This document shows, one piece after another, positions 44,142-52,159 of a stretch of DNA of 64,000 nt. The notes beneath the pieces are model-generated. The model searched no databases. It saw nothing but the letters and a program-made list of their open reading frames with translations, and was not told the origin of the DNA. Source of the stretch: Eubacterium sp. (GTDB lineage: Bacteria; Bacillota; Clostridia; Lachnospirales; Lachnospiraceae). The position numbers and the translations under genes are program-made. The stretch lies in contig JAFRHL010000040.1 of assembly GCA_017433295.1 (NCBI GenBank), positions 33,023-97,022 on the forward strand, written 5' to 3'. Positions within the stretch are counted from its first letter, which is position 1. The number at the start of each line of letters is the position of its first letter.

Positions 44142-45044
44142 ATGGAAACAAATAAAAAATACGATATTCGTCTTATCGGCCTTGACCTTGATGGAACGGT
44201 GCTGACCACAGACAAAATACTTACAGCCCATACCAAGAGTATTCTGGAGTCCTGTCTGGCCCGGGGAATACAGATCCTCCCCGCCACCGGCCGGGCCAGG
44301 GCTGCCATCCCGGATTATCTCAGGGAAATCAAGGGGCTTCGTTATATGCTCCTCTCCAATGGGGCCAGTATTTATGACCTGAAAGAGGATAAGGAGATAT
44401 ACAGCAACTGTATCCCCTGGGAAAGGGCAATGGAATTGATTGAATATCTGGATCAGTTTGGCACTTATTATGATTTCTATGCCCTGGGCAGGGGATGGAG
44501 CGAGGCAAGGTTTTATGATCATACGGAAGATTATAATATTGAGCCTCATATCAAAAAGCTTGTTTTAAGCTCCCGGACCAGGATAGACAGTATGCGGCAG
44601 TGGATGGAGATAAACAGGGCTCCGGTGGAAAAAATCAATATGTTTTTTGCCTCCCTGGAAAGAAGAAAAGAGGTTTATGAAGAATTACTGACTGTTCCTG
44701 ACCTGGCTCCCACCAATTCCCTTTCCAATAATATTGAGATCAATTATTATACCTGCTCTAAAGGAGACGCCCTTATGAGCCTTGCAAAAATCCTGGGACT
44801 CGCACCCCATCAGGTCATGGCCTGTGGAGATGGCAACAATGATCTTTCCATGATAAAGGCAGCCGGTATCGGAGTCGCCATGGCAAATGGAGAGGACTGC
44901 GTGAAAGAGGCGGCGGATTATATTACAAAAACAAATGATGAGGAAGGAGTCGCCTGTGCGATAGAGCATTTCATAGATTTGAGGGGCAGTGGGGTAAATA
45001 TGTGCGGAAATGTCAATGTCAGGGCCGGTATTTTGTCAAAGTAG
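44142..45044 (+). CDS. Cof-type HAD-superfamily phosphatase
   Basis: The 300-residue protein shows HAD motif I in IRLIGLDLDGTVLTTDKILT, motif II in LPATGRARA, and motif III/IV in VMACGDGNNDLSMIKAAGIGVAMANGEDCVKEAADYIT, with the IIB cap between. It likely acts on a sugar phosphate or similar small phosphoester. It follows recJ by 91 bp. It is distinct from the HAD protein at 13144, sharing only family features. Confidence 0.9.
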   Translation: METNKKYDIRLIGLDLDGTVLTTDKILTAHTKSILESCLARGIQILPATGRARAAIPDYLREIKGLRYMLLSNGASIYDLKEDKEIYSNCIPWERAMELIEYLDQFGTYYDFYALGRGWSEARFYDHTEDYNIEPHIKKLVLSSRTRIDSMRQWMEINRAPVEKINMFFASLERRKEVYEELLTVPDLAPTNSLSNNIEINYYTCSKGDALMSLAKILGLAPHQVMACGDGNNDLSMIKAAGIGVAMANGEDCVKEAADYITKTNDEEGVACAIEHFIDLRGSGVNMCGNVNVRAGILSK

Positions 45045-45226
45045 ACAGAAACTTCGGTTTTTCTTTTGTTTTTTATAAATTTATACTGTTAAAATCAGGA
45101 GATTTCTGTTATACTGATGATGATATGAGCATGAAGTTATGCAGGAAAGTCCATATGAGTCCTGCATGGTGACGTATTCTGAAGCGCAGATCTTTTAAAA
45201 GATTATGAAACGAGAGGGTGAATACT

Positions 45227-45751
45227 TTGAGAAAGCTTGATGATTATGTAAAGACGATTCCTGATTATCCGCATCCGGGTATTATGTTCCGTGATGTCAC
45301 TTCCGTTCTCCAGGATCCGGAAGGCCTCAAACTCAGTATCCATGAGATGATGCATCTTCTTGAAGGTGTGGAATTTGACGTGGTCGTTGGAACTGAGGCG
45401 AGAGGGTTCCTGTTTGGAATGCCCATTGCATATAATAAGCACAAAGGCTTTGTTCCTGTCCGCAAGAAAGGCAAGCTCCCCAGAGAGACTGTAAGCAAGA
45501 AGTATGACCTTGAATACGGTAAAGCGGAGATCGAGGTACATAAGGATGCCATTTTCCCCGGACAGAGGGTGGTGCTGGTGGATGATTTACTTGCCACAGG
45601 CGGAACCTCCAGGGCAGCAGTAGATCTCATAGAGGAACTTGGCGGCAAGGTTGTAAAGATCATCTTTCTTATGGAACTGGCAGGCCTGCATGGCCGGGAT
45701 AAACTGGCAGGTTATGATGTGGAGGCTGCCCTTGTCTATCCGGGCAAGTAA
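45227..45751 (+). CDS. apt: Adenine phosphoribosyltransferase
   Basis: The 174-residue purine salvage enzyme makes AMP from adenine and phosphoribosyl pyrophosphate. Motifs: YVKTIPDYPHPGIMFRDVTSVL, VVGTEARGFLFGMPIAY, FVPVRKKGKLP and the PRPP loop VVLVDDLLATGGTSRAAVDLI. TTG 45227 is preferred over GTG 45218 because GAGAGGG is correctly placed before the TTG and the product then begins like other Apt proteins. The 182-bp leader contains an ATGCAGGA/TCCTGCAT hairpin (about 45138-45166) but no recognised riboswitch. Confidence 0.95.
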   Translation: MRKLDDYVKTIPDYPHPGIMFRDVTSVLQDPEGLKLSIHEMMHLLEGVEFDVVVGTEARGFLFGMPIAYNKHKGFVPVRKKGKLPRETVSKKYDLEYGKAEIEVHKDAIFPGQRVVLVDDLLATGGTSRAAVDLIEELGGKVVKIIFLMELAGLHGRDKLAGYDVEAALVYPGK

Positions 45752-45782
45752 CACAGTATCTGATTTTCGATGCAGGATTTCT

Positions 45783-45871
45783 GCGATTTCCGATCACCGG
45801 AAATCGCATGACCCCGAGTATGAGATTGATATATGATATGCAGCCCCTGCACTGACTTTAAAGTGCAGGGG
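45783..45871 (+). terminator. Two stem-loops after apt
   Basis: The first, GCGATTTCCG/CGGAAATCGC (45783-45807), lacks a T tract. The second, CCCCTGCACT/AGTGCAGGGG (45844-45871), is followed by TTTATAT and is the better terminator. A third possible stem, AAAGGGAAGG/CCTTCCCTTT, follows at about 45891-45916, just before the regulator gene. Confidence 0.65.
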
Positions 45872-45941
45872 TTTATATGCATTACGAAAAAAAGGGAAGG
45901 TTTACCCCTTCCCTTTCCGATTGTAAAAAGAGGAGCAGAAT

Positions 45942-46811
45942 TTGGAACAGTTGAATTTATTACAGAGAATTGAAAAGAAGAGTCCGGACTTCAGTAAAGG
46001 ACAGAGAAGACTGGCAGAATATATTAAAGATAATTATGATATTGCGGCATACCTTACTGCCTCCAAGCTTGGAAATGAGGCGGGGGTCAGTGAATCGACG
46101 GTGGTTCGTTTTGCGTATCAGCTGGAGTACGATGGATATCCGGAATTGCAGAAGGCGATCCAGGTGATCGTCAAGACAAATTCAAACTCTGTCCAGCGGC
46201 TTTCTTTATCCTCAAAAAGATATCAGGAGAAGGGTGTACTGAAGAGTGTGATGTACACGGACGCTGACCGCCTTCGTGATACGATACAGAATGGTATTGA
46301 CGAGGAAGAATTTAAAAAGGCAGTCAGTTACATTAATGAATGCCAGAGACTGTTTATCCTGGGTGCAAGAAGCGCGGCCTACCTTTCCGGCCTGCTGGGA
46401 TATTATCTGAAAATGATGTTTGATAATGTATTTATCGTTGATGCCAACAGCACTTCCGAGACACTGGAGCAGATCTATAATATCGGGGAAAACGACGTCA
46501 TGTTCGGTGTGACATTTCCCAGATACTCCAAAAGGACCATATATGCCCTTCAGTATGCCAAAAACCATGGGGCCAGGACCATTGCCCTGACGGATAATTA
46601 CCAGTCACCCATTGTGGAATACGCCAACTGTACTTTGATCGCAAAGAGCGATGTTATGACCATCGTGGATTCCATGGTGGGACCCTTAAGCGTAGTAAAC
46701 GCACTGGTGACAGCCATTGCTCTTCTCCGCAAGGAGGACGTGGAGAAACGACTGATGGCCCTGGAGGAGCTGTGGAATGAATATGACGTTTACAACAGGA
46801 GCTCCCAGTAA
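45942..46811 (+). CDS. MurR/RpiR-family transcriptional regulator
   Basis: The 289-residue protein has an N-terminal RpiR helix-turn-helix domain (FSKGQRRLAEYIKDNYDIAAYLTASKLGNEAGVSESTVVRFAYQLEYDGYPELQKAIQ) and a C-terminal SIS sugar-phosphate-binding domain (RLFILGARSAAYLSGLLGYYLKMMF..DVMFGVTFPRYSKRTIYALQYAKNHGARTIALTD). It senses a phosphosugar and controls sugar or amino-sugar genes. The TTG start is 6 bp after AGGAG. It is 8 bp upstream of the flavoprotein gene, so both are likely co-transcribed; the regulated genes are not evident. Confidence 0.92.
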   Translation: MEQLNLLQRIEKKSPDFSKGQRRLAEYIKDNYDIAAYLTASKLGNEAGVSESTVVRFAYQLEYDGYPELQKAIQVIVKTNSNSVQRLSLSSKRYQEKGVLKSVMYTDADRLRDTIQNGIDEEEFKKAVSYINECQRLFILGARSAAYLSGLLGYYLKMMFDNVFIVDANSTSETLEQIYNIGENDVMFGVTFPRYSKRTIYALQYAKNHGARTIALTDNYQSPIVEYANCTLIAKSDVMTIVDSMVGPLSVVNALVTAIALLRKEDVEKRLMALEELWNEYDVYNRSSQ

Positions 46812-46819
46812 GGATTGAA

Positions 46820-48091
46820 ATGAAGAAGATTATTGTGGTCGGGGGCGGTGCGGCAGGTATGATGGCCGCGATTTCCGCCTCCTCGAAAAATAACCAGGTA
46901 CTTTTGTTTGAAAAGAATGAAAAACCGGGTAAGAAGCTTTTCATAACCGGGAAGGGCCGTTGTAATGTGACCAATGCCTGTCCCATGGACGAGCTGCATA
47001 CCCATGTAATTACCAACCCGAAGTTTTTATATAGCGCCTTTCACAGTTTTACCAACCGGGATATGATTTCTTTCCTTGAAAAGGAAGGAGTCAGGACCAA
47101 GGTGGAGCGGGGTCAGCGGGTGTTTCCGGTATCGGATCATTCCTCGGATATTATCCGGGCCCTGAAAGCAGCCTGCGTCAGGGCCGGGGTGGAGATCTGC
47201 TGCTATACTGAGGTGACAGGGATAGAAACAGAAAGGAATAAAGAAGATATTCCCTGCTTTAAAGGGGTCAGACTTAAAGATGGAAGAATGATCGCGGGTC
47301 ATTCCCTGATCATTGCCACGGGAGGGTATTCTTACCGGTCCACCGGTTCCACCGGAGACGGCTACCGTTTTGCCCGTGACCTGGGGCATTCCGTAAAAGA
47401 ACCCGAGCCTTCTCTGGTACCCTTTGTCATGAAAGAAGCCTGGTGCAAAGATCTGATGGGGCTTTCCCTGAAAAATGTGGCCATACAGATAAAAGATGGA
47501 AAAAAGAAGATATACGAGGGTTTTGGAGAATTCCTTTTTACCCATTTCGGGGTCAGCGGGCCTCTGGTTTTAACTGCCAGCACCCGGCTGGGAACAGCTA
47601 AGGCGGCCAAGGCCCTTAAGCAGGGCAGCCTTAAGCTGCTGCTGGACTTAAAGCCGGCTCTCGATGAGGAACAGCTGGAGAAAAGATTCCTGCGGGAATT
47701 TGATACCTGGCGGAATAAAAACATTTCCAATGTATTGGACCAGATGCTTCCCCGTAAGATGGTGCCCGTTTTTCTCGGCCTTGCCGAGATCCCTGCGGAT
47801 AAAAAAGTCCGGGATATAAGCCGGCAGGAGAGAAGGCGGATGGAAGGACTCATGAAATCGGTCCCCATGCATATTACAGGGGTCAGGGGATTTGATGAGG
47901 CCATTATTACCCGGGGCGGTGTCAGCGTCCGGGAGATCGATCCTGGGACCATGGAGTCGAAAAGGGTCAGGAATGTATATTTTGCCGGAGAAGTTCTGGA
48001 TGTGGATGCGGAAACCGGAGGTTATAATCTCCAGATCGCCTGGTCCACAGGGTATACAGCCGGAGTCAGCGCGGGACGGGAATCATTATAA
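46820..48091 (+). CDS. HI0933-family NAD(P)/FAD-dependent oxidoreductase
   Basis: The 423-residue flavoprotein has an N-terminal FAD site (KKIIVVGGGAAGMMAAISASSKNNQVLLFEKN), then KKLFITGKGRCNVTNACPMDE, the HI0933/BaiN signature, an internal GGYSYRSTGSTGDGY and a C-terminal VYFAGEVLDVDAETGGYNLQIAWSTGYTAG. Members were linked to reduction of bile-acid intermediates (BaiN) in one clostridial study, but most are uncharacterised, so I give no symbol. Length is typical. Confidence 0.9.
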   Translation: MKKIIVVGGGAAGMMAAISASSKNNQVLLFEKNEKPGKKLFITGKGRCNVTNACPMDELHTHVITNPKFLYSAFHSFTNRDMISFLEKEGVRTKVERGQRVFPVSDHSSDIIRALKAACVRAGVEICCYTEVTGIETERNKEDIPCFKGVRLKDGRMIAGHSLIIATGGYSYRSTGSTGDGYRFARDLGHSVKEPEPSLVPFVMKEAWCKDLMGLSLKNVAIQIKDGKKKIYEGFGEFLFTHFGVSGPLVLTASTRLGTAKAAKALKQGSLKLLLDLKPALDEEQLEKRFLREFDTWRNKNISNVLDQMLPRKMVPVFLGLAEIPADKKVRDISRQERRRMEGLMKSVPMHITGVRGFDEAIITRGGVSVREIDPGTMESKRVRNVYFAGEVLDVDAETGGYNLQIAWSTGYTAGVSAGRESL

Positions 48092-48248
48092 TTTCCTTAG
48101 AATTTTTTTAAGTTTTTCTTTTCATTTTATGCAATTTGTGTTATGATGATTGAGTGTATGCGAAACTATGTCTTGACAGTATATGATCATTTTCCCTGTC
48201 TGATTCACCGGGATCAGGGAAGCTATGATCGGACAGGAGGATGCATCT

Positions 48249-48935
48249 ATGCATTACAGCATTGCCATTGATGGACCGGCCGGGGCCGGAAAGAGTACCA
48301 TAGCAAGAAGCATAGCCGGACAGCTTGGATTTATTTACGTGGATACAGGTGCTATGTACCGTGCCATTGCCCTGCACTTTTTAAGGAAGGGGATTGACGG
48401 CCATGATACTGTTTCCATAGAAGCCGAGTGCCCCCATATCAAGGTCAGCCTTGATTATGATGAGGCAGGCGGGCAGCAGGTTCTTCTGAACGGGGAGAAT
48501 GTCACCCCCTTTATCCGAACCGAGGAAGTCGGCAACATGGCATCTGTAACCTCAGCCATACCCGCAGTCCGGGCAGCACTTCTGGATCTGCAGAGGGATA
48601 TGGCAAAGAGATCCGACGTTCTGATGGATGGCCGGGATATCGGGACCCATGTACTCCCGGATGCCTTCTTAAAGATTTATCTCACCGCCTCTTCCCGGGT
48701 CAGAGCCGAGAGGAGATATAAGGAACTGAAAGAAAAGGGTCTTGCCTGTCATTTGGAAGATATCGAGAGGGATATCATTTTAAGGGACAGGCAGGATATG
48801 AGCAGGGAGATCGCTCCCCTTCGTCAGGCGGAGGATGCCGTGCTGGTGGATTCGTCAGATATGTCCATAGAAGAAGTTATTGACACAGTAGTAGCAGAAT
48901 TTAATAAGAAAAAGCAGCATACTACCATCCTGTGA
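48249..48935 (+). CDS. cmk: Cytidylate kinase
   Basis: The 228-residue kinase phosphorylates CMP and dCMP. The P-loop is IAIDGPAGAGKSTIARSIAGQLGFIYVDTGAMYRAIALH, followed by the substrate segments GRDIGTHVLPDAFLKIYLTAS and RDRQDMSREIAPLRQAEDAVLVDSSDMSIEEV. ATG 48249 follows AGGAGG; an in-frame ATG at 48225 lacks a spaced site. The gene precedes ispH-S1, a standard clostridial arrangement. Confidence 0.96.
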   Translation: MHYSIAIDGPAGAGKSTIARSIAGQLGFIYVDTGAMYRAIALHFLRKGIDGHDTVSIEAECPHIKVSLDYDEAGGQQVLLNGENVTPFIRTEEVGNMASVTSAIPAVRAALLDLQRDMAKRSDVLMDGRDIGTHVLPDAFLKIYLTASSRVRAERRYKELKEKGLACHLEDIERDIILRDRQDMSREIAPLRQAEDAVLVDSSDMSIEEVIDTVVAEFNKKKQHTTIL

Positions 48936-49015
48936 CCTGTCTGTCCGGATCCTGGTCAGGAACCGGCTTACAGTAAGTGATGATACAGGCTGCTGATTTG
49001 TTGCCGGAGTTAACT

Positions 49016-50914
49016 ATGAAGATTACAGTAGCAAAGTCTGCGGGTTTTTGCTTCGGGGTCAGGCGGGCGGTTGATACCGTGTACCGTGAGGCGCAGAAGG
49101 ATAACGTCTATACCTTTGGTCCCATTATTCATAATGATGAAGTGGTGGCCGACCTGGAAAGTCATGGTGTAATGGTTATCCATTCAGAGGATGATATATC
49201 CTCCCTGACGTCCGGGACGGTGATCATACGGTCCCATGGTGTGCCCAGAAGTATCTATGATAAAATCAGGCAGGCTGGTTTGTCCCTGGTCGATGCGACC
49301 TGCCCTTTTGTGAAGAAGATCCACCGGATTGCCTGTCAGGAAAGCAGTGACGGACGTACTGTTGTTATCATTGGCAATCATCATCATCCTGAAGTTGAAG
49401 GTATTATGGGCTGGTGTACAACGAAGCCCCTTGTGATCGAGGATCATGAGCAGGCAAGAAATATCAGTCCCCAGGAGGGAAAAGGACTGTCCATCGTGTC
49501 CCAGACCACATTTAATTACAAGAAGTTTCAGGAATTAGTTGAAATTATCTCGGAAAAGGGTTATGATATAAAAGTCTTTAATACGATATGTAATGCCACT
49601 GAGGAGCGGCAGACGGAAACCAGACAACTGGCCAGACACTCAGATGCCATGATCGTGATTGGCGGCAGACACAGCTCGAACACGCAGAAGCTTTTCGAGA
49701 TAAGTAAAAAAGAATGTAGTAATACTATATATATACAAACTGTTTCAGATTTGAATATGGAGGATTTTCGTAATATCGAAAGACTCGGTATTACTGCAGG
49801 GGCATCAACCCCGAACAATATAATCAAGGAGGTTCATGAAAGCATGGCAGAAATGAGTTTTGACCAGATGCTGGAGGAAAGTTTTAAGACGATCAGGAAT
49901 GGAGAGATCGTCAAAGGTACTATTATTGATGTAAAAGAGGATGAGATCATCTTAAATATCGGATATAAGACAGATGGAATTATCACCAGACAGGAATATT
50001 CCAATGACCAGAATCTTGACCTTACCACAGTTGCCAATGTTGGCGACGAGATGGAGGCCAAGGTCCTTAAGGTAAACGATGGCGAGGGTCAGCTTCTCTT
50101 AAGCTACAGAAGATTAAAGGCTGAGAAGGTTAACCAGAGACTGCAGGAAGCCTTTGAAAACAAGGAAGTATTAAAGGCTACAGTAGCTAAAGTTCTTGAC
50201 GGCGGTCTGAGTGTAGTAGTGGAAGATACCAGAGTATTTATCCCTGCCAGCCTGGTTTCAGATACCTATGAGAAGAACTTAAAGAAGTATGACGGCCAGG
50301 AGATCGAGTTCGTTATTACCGAGTGTAATCCGCGTCGCAGAAGAATCATCGGTGACCGTAAGCAGCTTCTTGTGGCTGAAAAGAAGAAAAAACAGGAAGA
50401 GCTTTTCGCAAGGATCGAACCCGGCATGACCGTAGAAGGTACAGTTAAGAATGTTACAGACTTTGGTGCCTTTGTAGATCTCGGCGGAGCAGACGGACTC
50501 CTTCATATCTCAGAGATGAGCTGGGGCCGTGTTGAGAATCCCAAGAAGGTCTTCAATGTAGGAGAAACCTTAAGTGTTCTCATTAAGGAAATCAAGGGTG
50601 AGAAGATTGCCCTGTCCCTGAAGTTCCCGGAGACCAATCCCTGGCTTACCGCGGATGAGAAGTATGCAGTCGGCAACATTGTGGAAGGTAAGGTTGCCCG
50701 TATGACAGACTTCGGTGCATTTATTGAGCTGGAGCCCGGCGTTGACGCCCTTCTCCATGTATCTCAGATTTCCAGAGAGCATGTTGAGAAGCCTTCCGAT
50801 GTACTGAAGGTTGGTGAAGAGATCACAGCCAAGGTTGTTGATTTCAAGAAGGACGACCGCAAGATCAGCCTGAGCATCAAGGCTCTGGATATTCCTGCAA
50901 GGGATGAAGAGTAA
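49016..50914 (+). CDS. ispH-rpsA: Fused IspH (HMB-PP reductase) and ribosomal protein S1-like protein
   Basis: The 632-residue protein joins two activities. Residues 1-285 are 4-hydroxy-3-methylbut-2-enyl diphosphate reductase, the last step of the MEP isoprenoid path, with cluster cysteines in SAGFCFGVRRAV, VDATCPFVKKIH and FNTICNATEERQ and the GNHHHPEVEG and SQTTF motifs. After a linker come four S1 RNA-binding domains beginning near 296, 383, 470 and 551 (for example VTDFGAFVDLGGADGLLHISEMSWG). This fusion is known in Clostridia. ATG 49016 follows CCGGAG; an earlier in-frame ATG at 48977 is less likely because IspH proteins begin near MKITVAKSAGFCFG. Confidence 0.95.
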   Translation: MKITVAKSAGFCFGVRRAVDTVYREAQKDNVYTFGPIIHNDEVVADLESHGVMVIHSEDDISSLTSGTVIIRSHGVPRSIYDKIRQAGLSLVDATCPFVKKIHRIACQESSDGRTVVIIGNHHHPEVEGIMGWCTTKPLVIEDHEQARNISPQEGKGLSIVSQTTFNYKKFQELVEIISEKGYDIKVFNTICNATEERQTETRQLARHSDAMIVIGGRHSSNTQKLFEISKKECSNTIYIQTVSDLNMEDFRNIERLGITAGASTPNNIIKEVHESMAEMSFDQMLEESFKTIRNGEIVKGTIIDVKEDEIILNIGYKTDGIITRQEYSNDQNLDLTTVANVGDEMEAKVLKVNDGEGQLLLSYRRLKAEKVNQRLQEAFENKEVLKATVAKVLDGGLSVVVEDTRVFIPASLVSDTYEKNLKKYDGQEIEFVITECNPRRRRIIGDRKQLLVAEKKKKQEELFARIEPGMTVEGTVKNVTDFGAFVDLGGADGLLHISEMSWGRVENPKKVFNVGETLSVLIKEIKGEKIALSLKFPETNPWLTADEKYAVGNIVEGKVARMTDFGAFIELEPGVDALLHVSQISREHVEKPSDVLKVGEEITAKVVDFKKDDRKISLSIKALDIPARDEE

Positions 50915-50937
50915 TCAGAATAATTGTCCATAATTCA

Positions 50938-50976
50938 GGGGACGCTGACATTAACTGTTGGCGTCCCCTTTTGTTT
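50938..50976 (+). terminator. Intrinsic terminator after ispH-rpsA
   Basis: GGGGACGC and GCGTCCCC pair around a 15-base loop (50938-50968), followed by TTTTGTTT. It ends the cmk-ispH-rpsA transcript and lies before the convergent PAP2 gene. Confidence 0.85.
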
Positions 50977-51048
50977 GGTTATTGCGAACGTTGTACCAGG
51001 ATCTCCGGCGCCGCAAGATCCGGCGCAAAAAGATCCGGAGACATAAGA

Positions 51049-51555
51049 CTAAATAAACGTAAGAATCCAGTGGGTGAAAAGTGCCGCCCCTATCCCGGCC
51101 ACAGCTCCCCAGACCACATCTCTGATAAAATGAATTCCGCCAAGGACCCGGATCAGAGCAAGCCCGATGGCGCATATCAGCATGAATACCCCGACGGCCG
51201 GATTGCAGAATAACCAGAGGACTGAGATTAAAAAGATAGAGAAAACATGTCGGCTGGGGAAGGATTCTCCCTTTTTTTCTTTTCCGATCAGAGGATGAAT
51301 GGGATAAATCTCATAGGGTCTTTGCCTGTTGGCACATTTCCTGTAGACTGATATAAAAGTAAAAGCAAGCCCCGGCAGCAGGATGTGGATCGCCAGGGAG
51401 GCAAAAGAATCAGTATAATAAATAAAGACCAGGAGAGCAGGATACATAATCAGACCGGTCGATGTAAAAAGAATATTAAGCAAGCGGATCAGCATAAGAA
51501 GCCCGGGCAGGCCTCTGACAGAATCCGCAAATCTGTCATAGTGGGAATAATTCAT
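51049..51555 (-). CDS. PAP2-family membrane phosphatase
   Basis: The 168-residue protein has five or so membrane helices and the three phosphatidic acid phosphatase motifs: KCANRQRPYE (KX6RP), FPSRH (PSGH-type) and RVLGGIHFIRDVVWG (SRX5HX3D-type). It may act on undecaprenyl diphosphate or other lipid phosphates. ATG 51555 follows AAAGGTGATACC; longer in-frame starts up to 51723 would add a non-conserved, poorly hydrophobic N-terminus. Confidence 0.9.
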   Translation of the reverse strand: MNYSHYDRFADSVRGLPGLLMLIRLLNILFTSTGLIMYPALLVFIYYTDSFASLAIHILLPGLAFTFISVYRKCANRQRPYEIYPIHPLIGKEKKGESFPSRHVFSIFLISVLWLFCNPAVGVFMLICAIGLALIRVLGGIHFIRDVVWGAVAGIGAALFTHWILTFI

Positions 51556-51733
51556 GGTATCACCTTTTTTCTTATTGTGATTAAGCAGCATACTTAAGAA
51601 AGGGTTCCCGGCCCTTCTGAGTATAGTATTATAGCTTATATGGGGATATTGTGCAAATGTTTTCATCAGGAGTGTAATTGTAATCCCTCGCGGAGGATGG
51701 GGCACTTTTCTTCTTTTAACCATTAAATTAACA

Positions 51734-51762
51734 TTTACTTTAAGGGAAAAAAGTGCTATAAT
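51734..51762 (+). promoter_or_regulatory. Sigma-A promoter of the yerC-iorAB operon
   Basis: TTTACT (51734-51739) and TATAAT (51757-51762) are 17 bp apart, 45 bp before the yerC-like start. This likely drives the repressor gene and iorAB behind it. Confidence 0.65.
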
Positions 51763-51807
51763 AGCATTGTTGCTTAATCTTTTTTTCAGGAAATACAGGG
51801 GGTTACC

Positions 51808-52116
51808 ATGGCTAAAAATGTTCCGAAAGAGCGAAAAATAGGTTTATACAAAGCTGTTCTTGAGCTTGAGACACTTGAAGAGTGCTGTGATTTTTTTGAA
51901 GATATCTGTGCCATGACGGAGCTTCGTTCCATGGAACAGCGGTACGAAGTGGCTAAGATGCTCTATGAAAATAATGTCTATACTGAGATCATGCAGAAGA
52001 CCAATGCCAGTTCTGCCACCATCAGCCGTGTAAATCGTATGCTGAATTATGGTACCGGCTGCCTGTCCCGTCTCTTTGACCGTCTGAAGAGTAAAGAAGA
52101 GCAGGCGGTCAGGTAA
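51808..52116 (+). CDS. yerC: TrpR-like repressor, YerC/YecD family
   Basis: The 102-residue protein is a TrpR-fold DNA-binding protein of the YerC/YecD group: TLEECCDFFEDICAMTELRSMEQRYEVAKMLYENNVYTEIMQKTNASSATISRVNRMLNYGTG, with the helix-turn-helix in TNASSATISRVNRML. The start follows GGGGG with an ATG 8 bp away. It is 43 bp upstream of iorA. Being beside an aromatic keto-acid enzyme, a link to aromatic amino acid levels is plausible but not shown. Confidence 0.9.
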   Translation: MAKNVPKERKIGLYKAVLELETLEECCDFFEDICAMTELRSMEQRYEVAKMLYENNVYTEIMQKTNASSATISRVNRMLNYGTGCLSRLFDRLKSKEEQAVR

Positions 52117-52159
52117 CAGGCGGTGGCAAAAAGAGGATGGACATAGAAAGGAAGTATAT

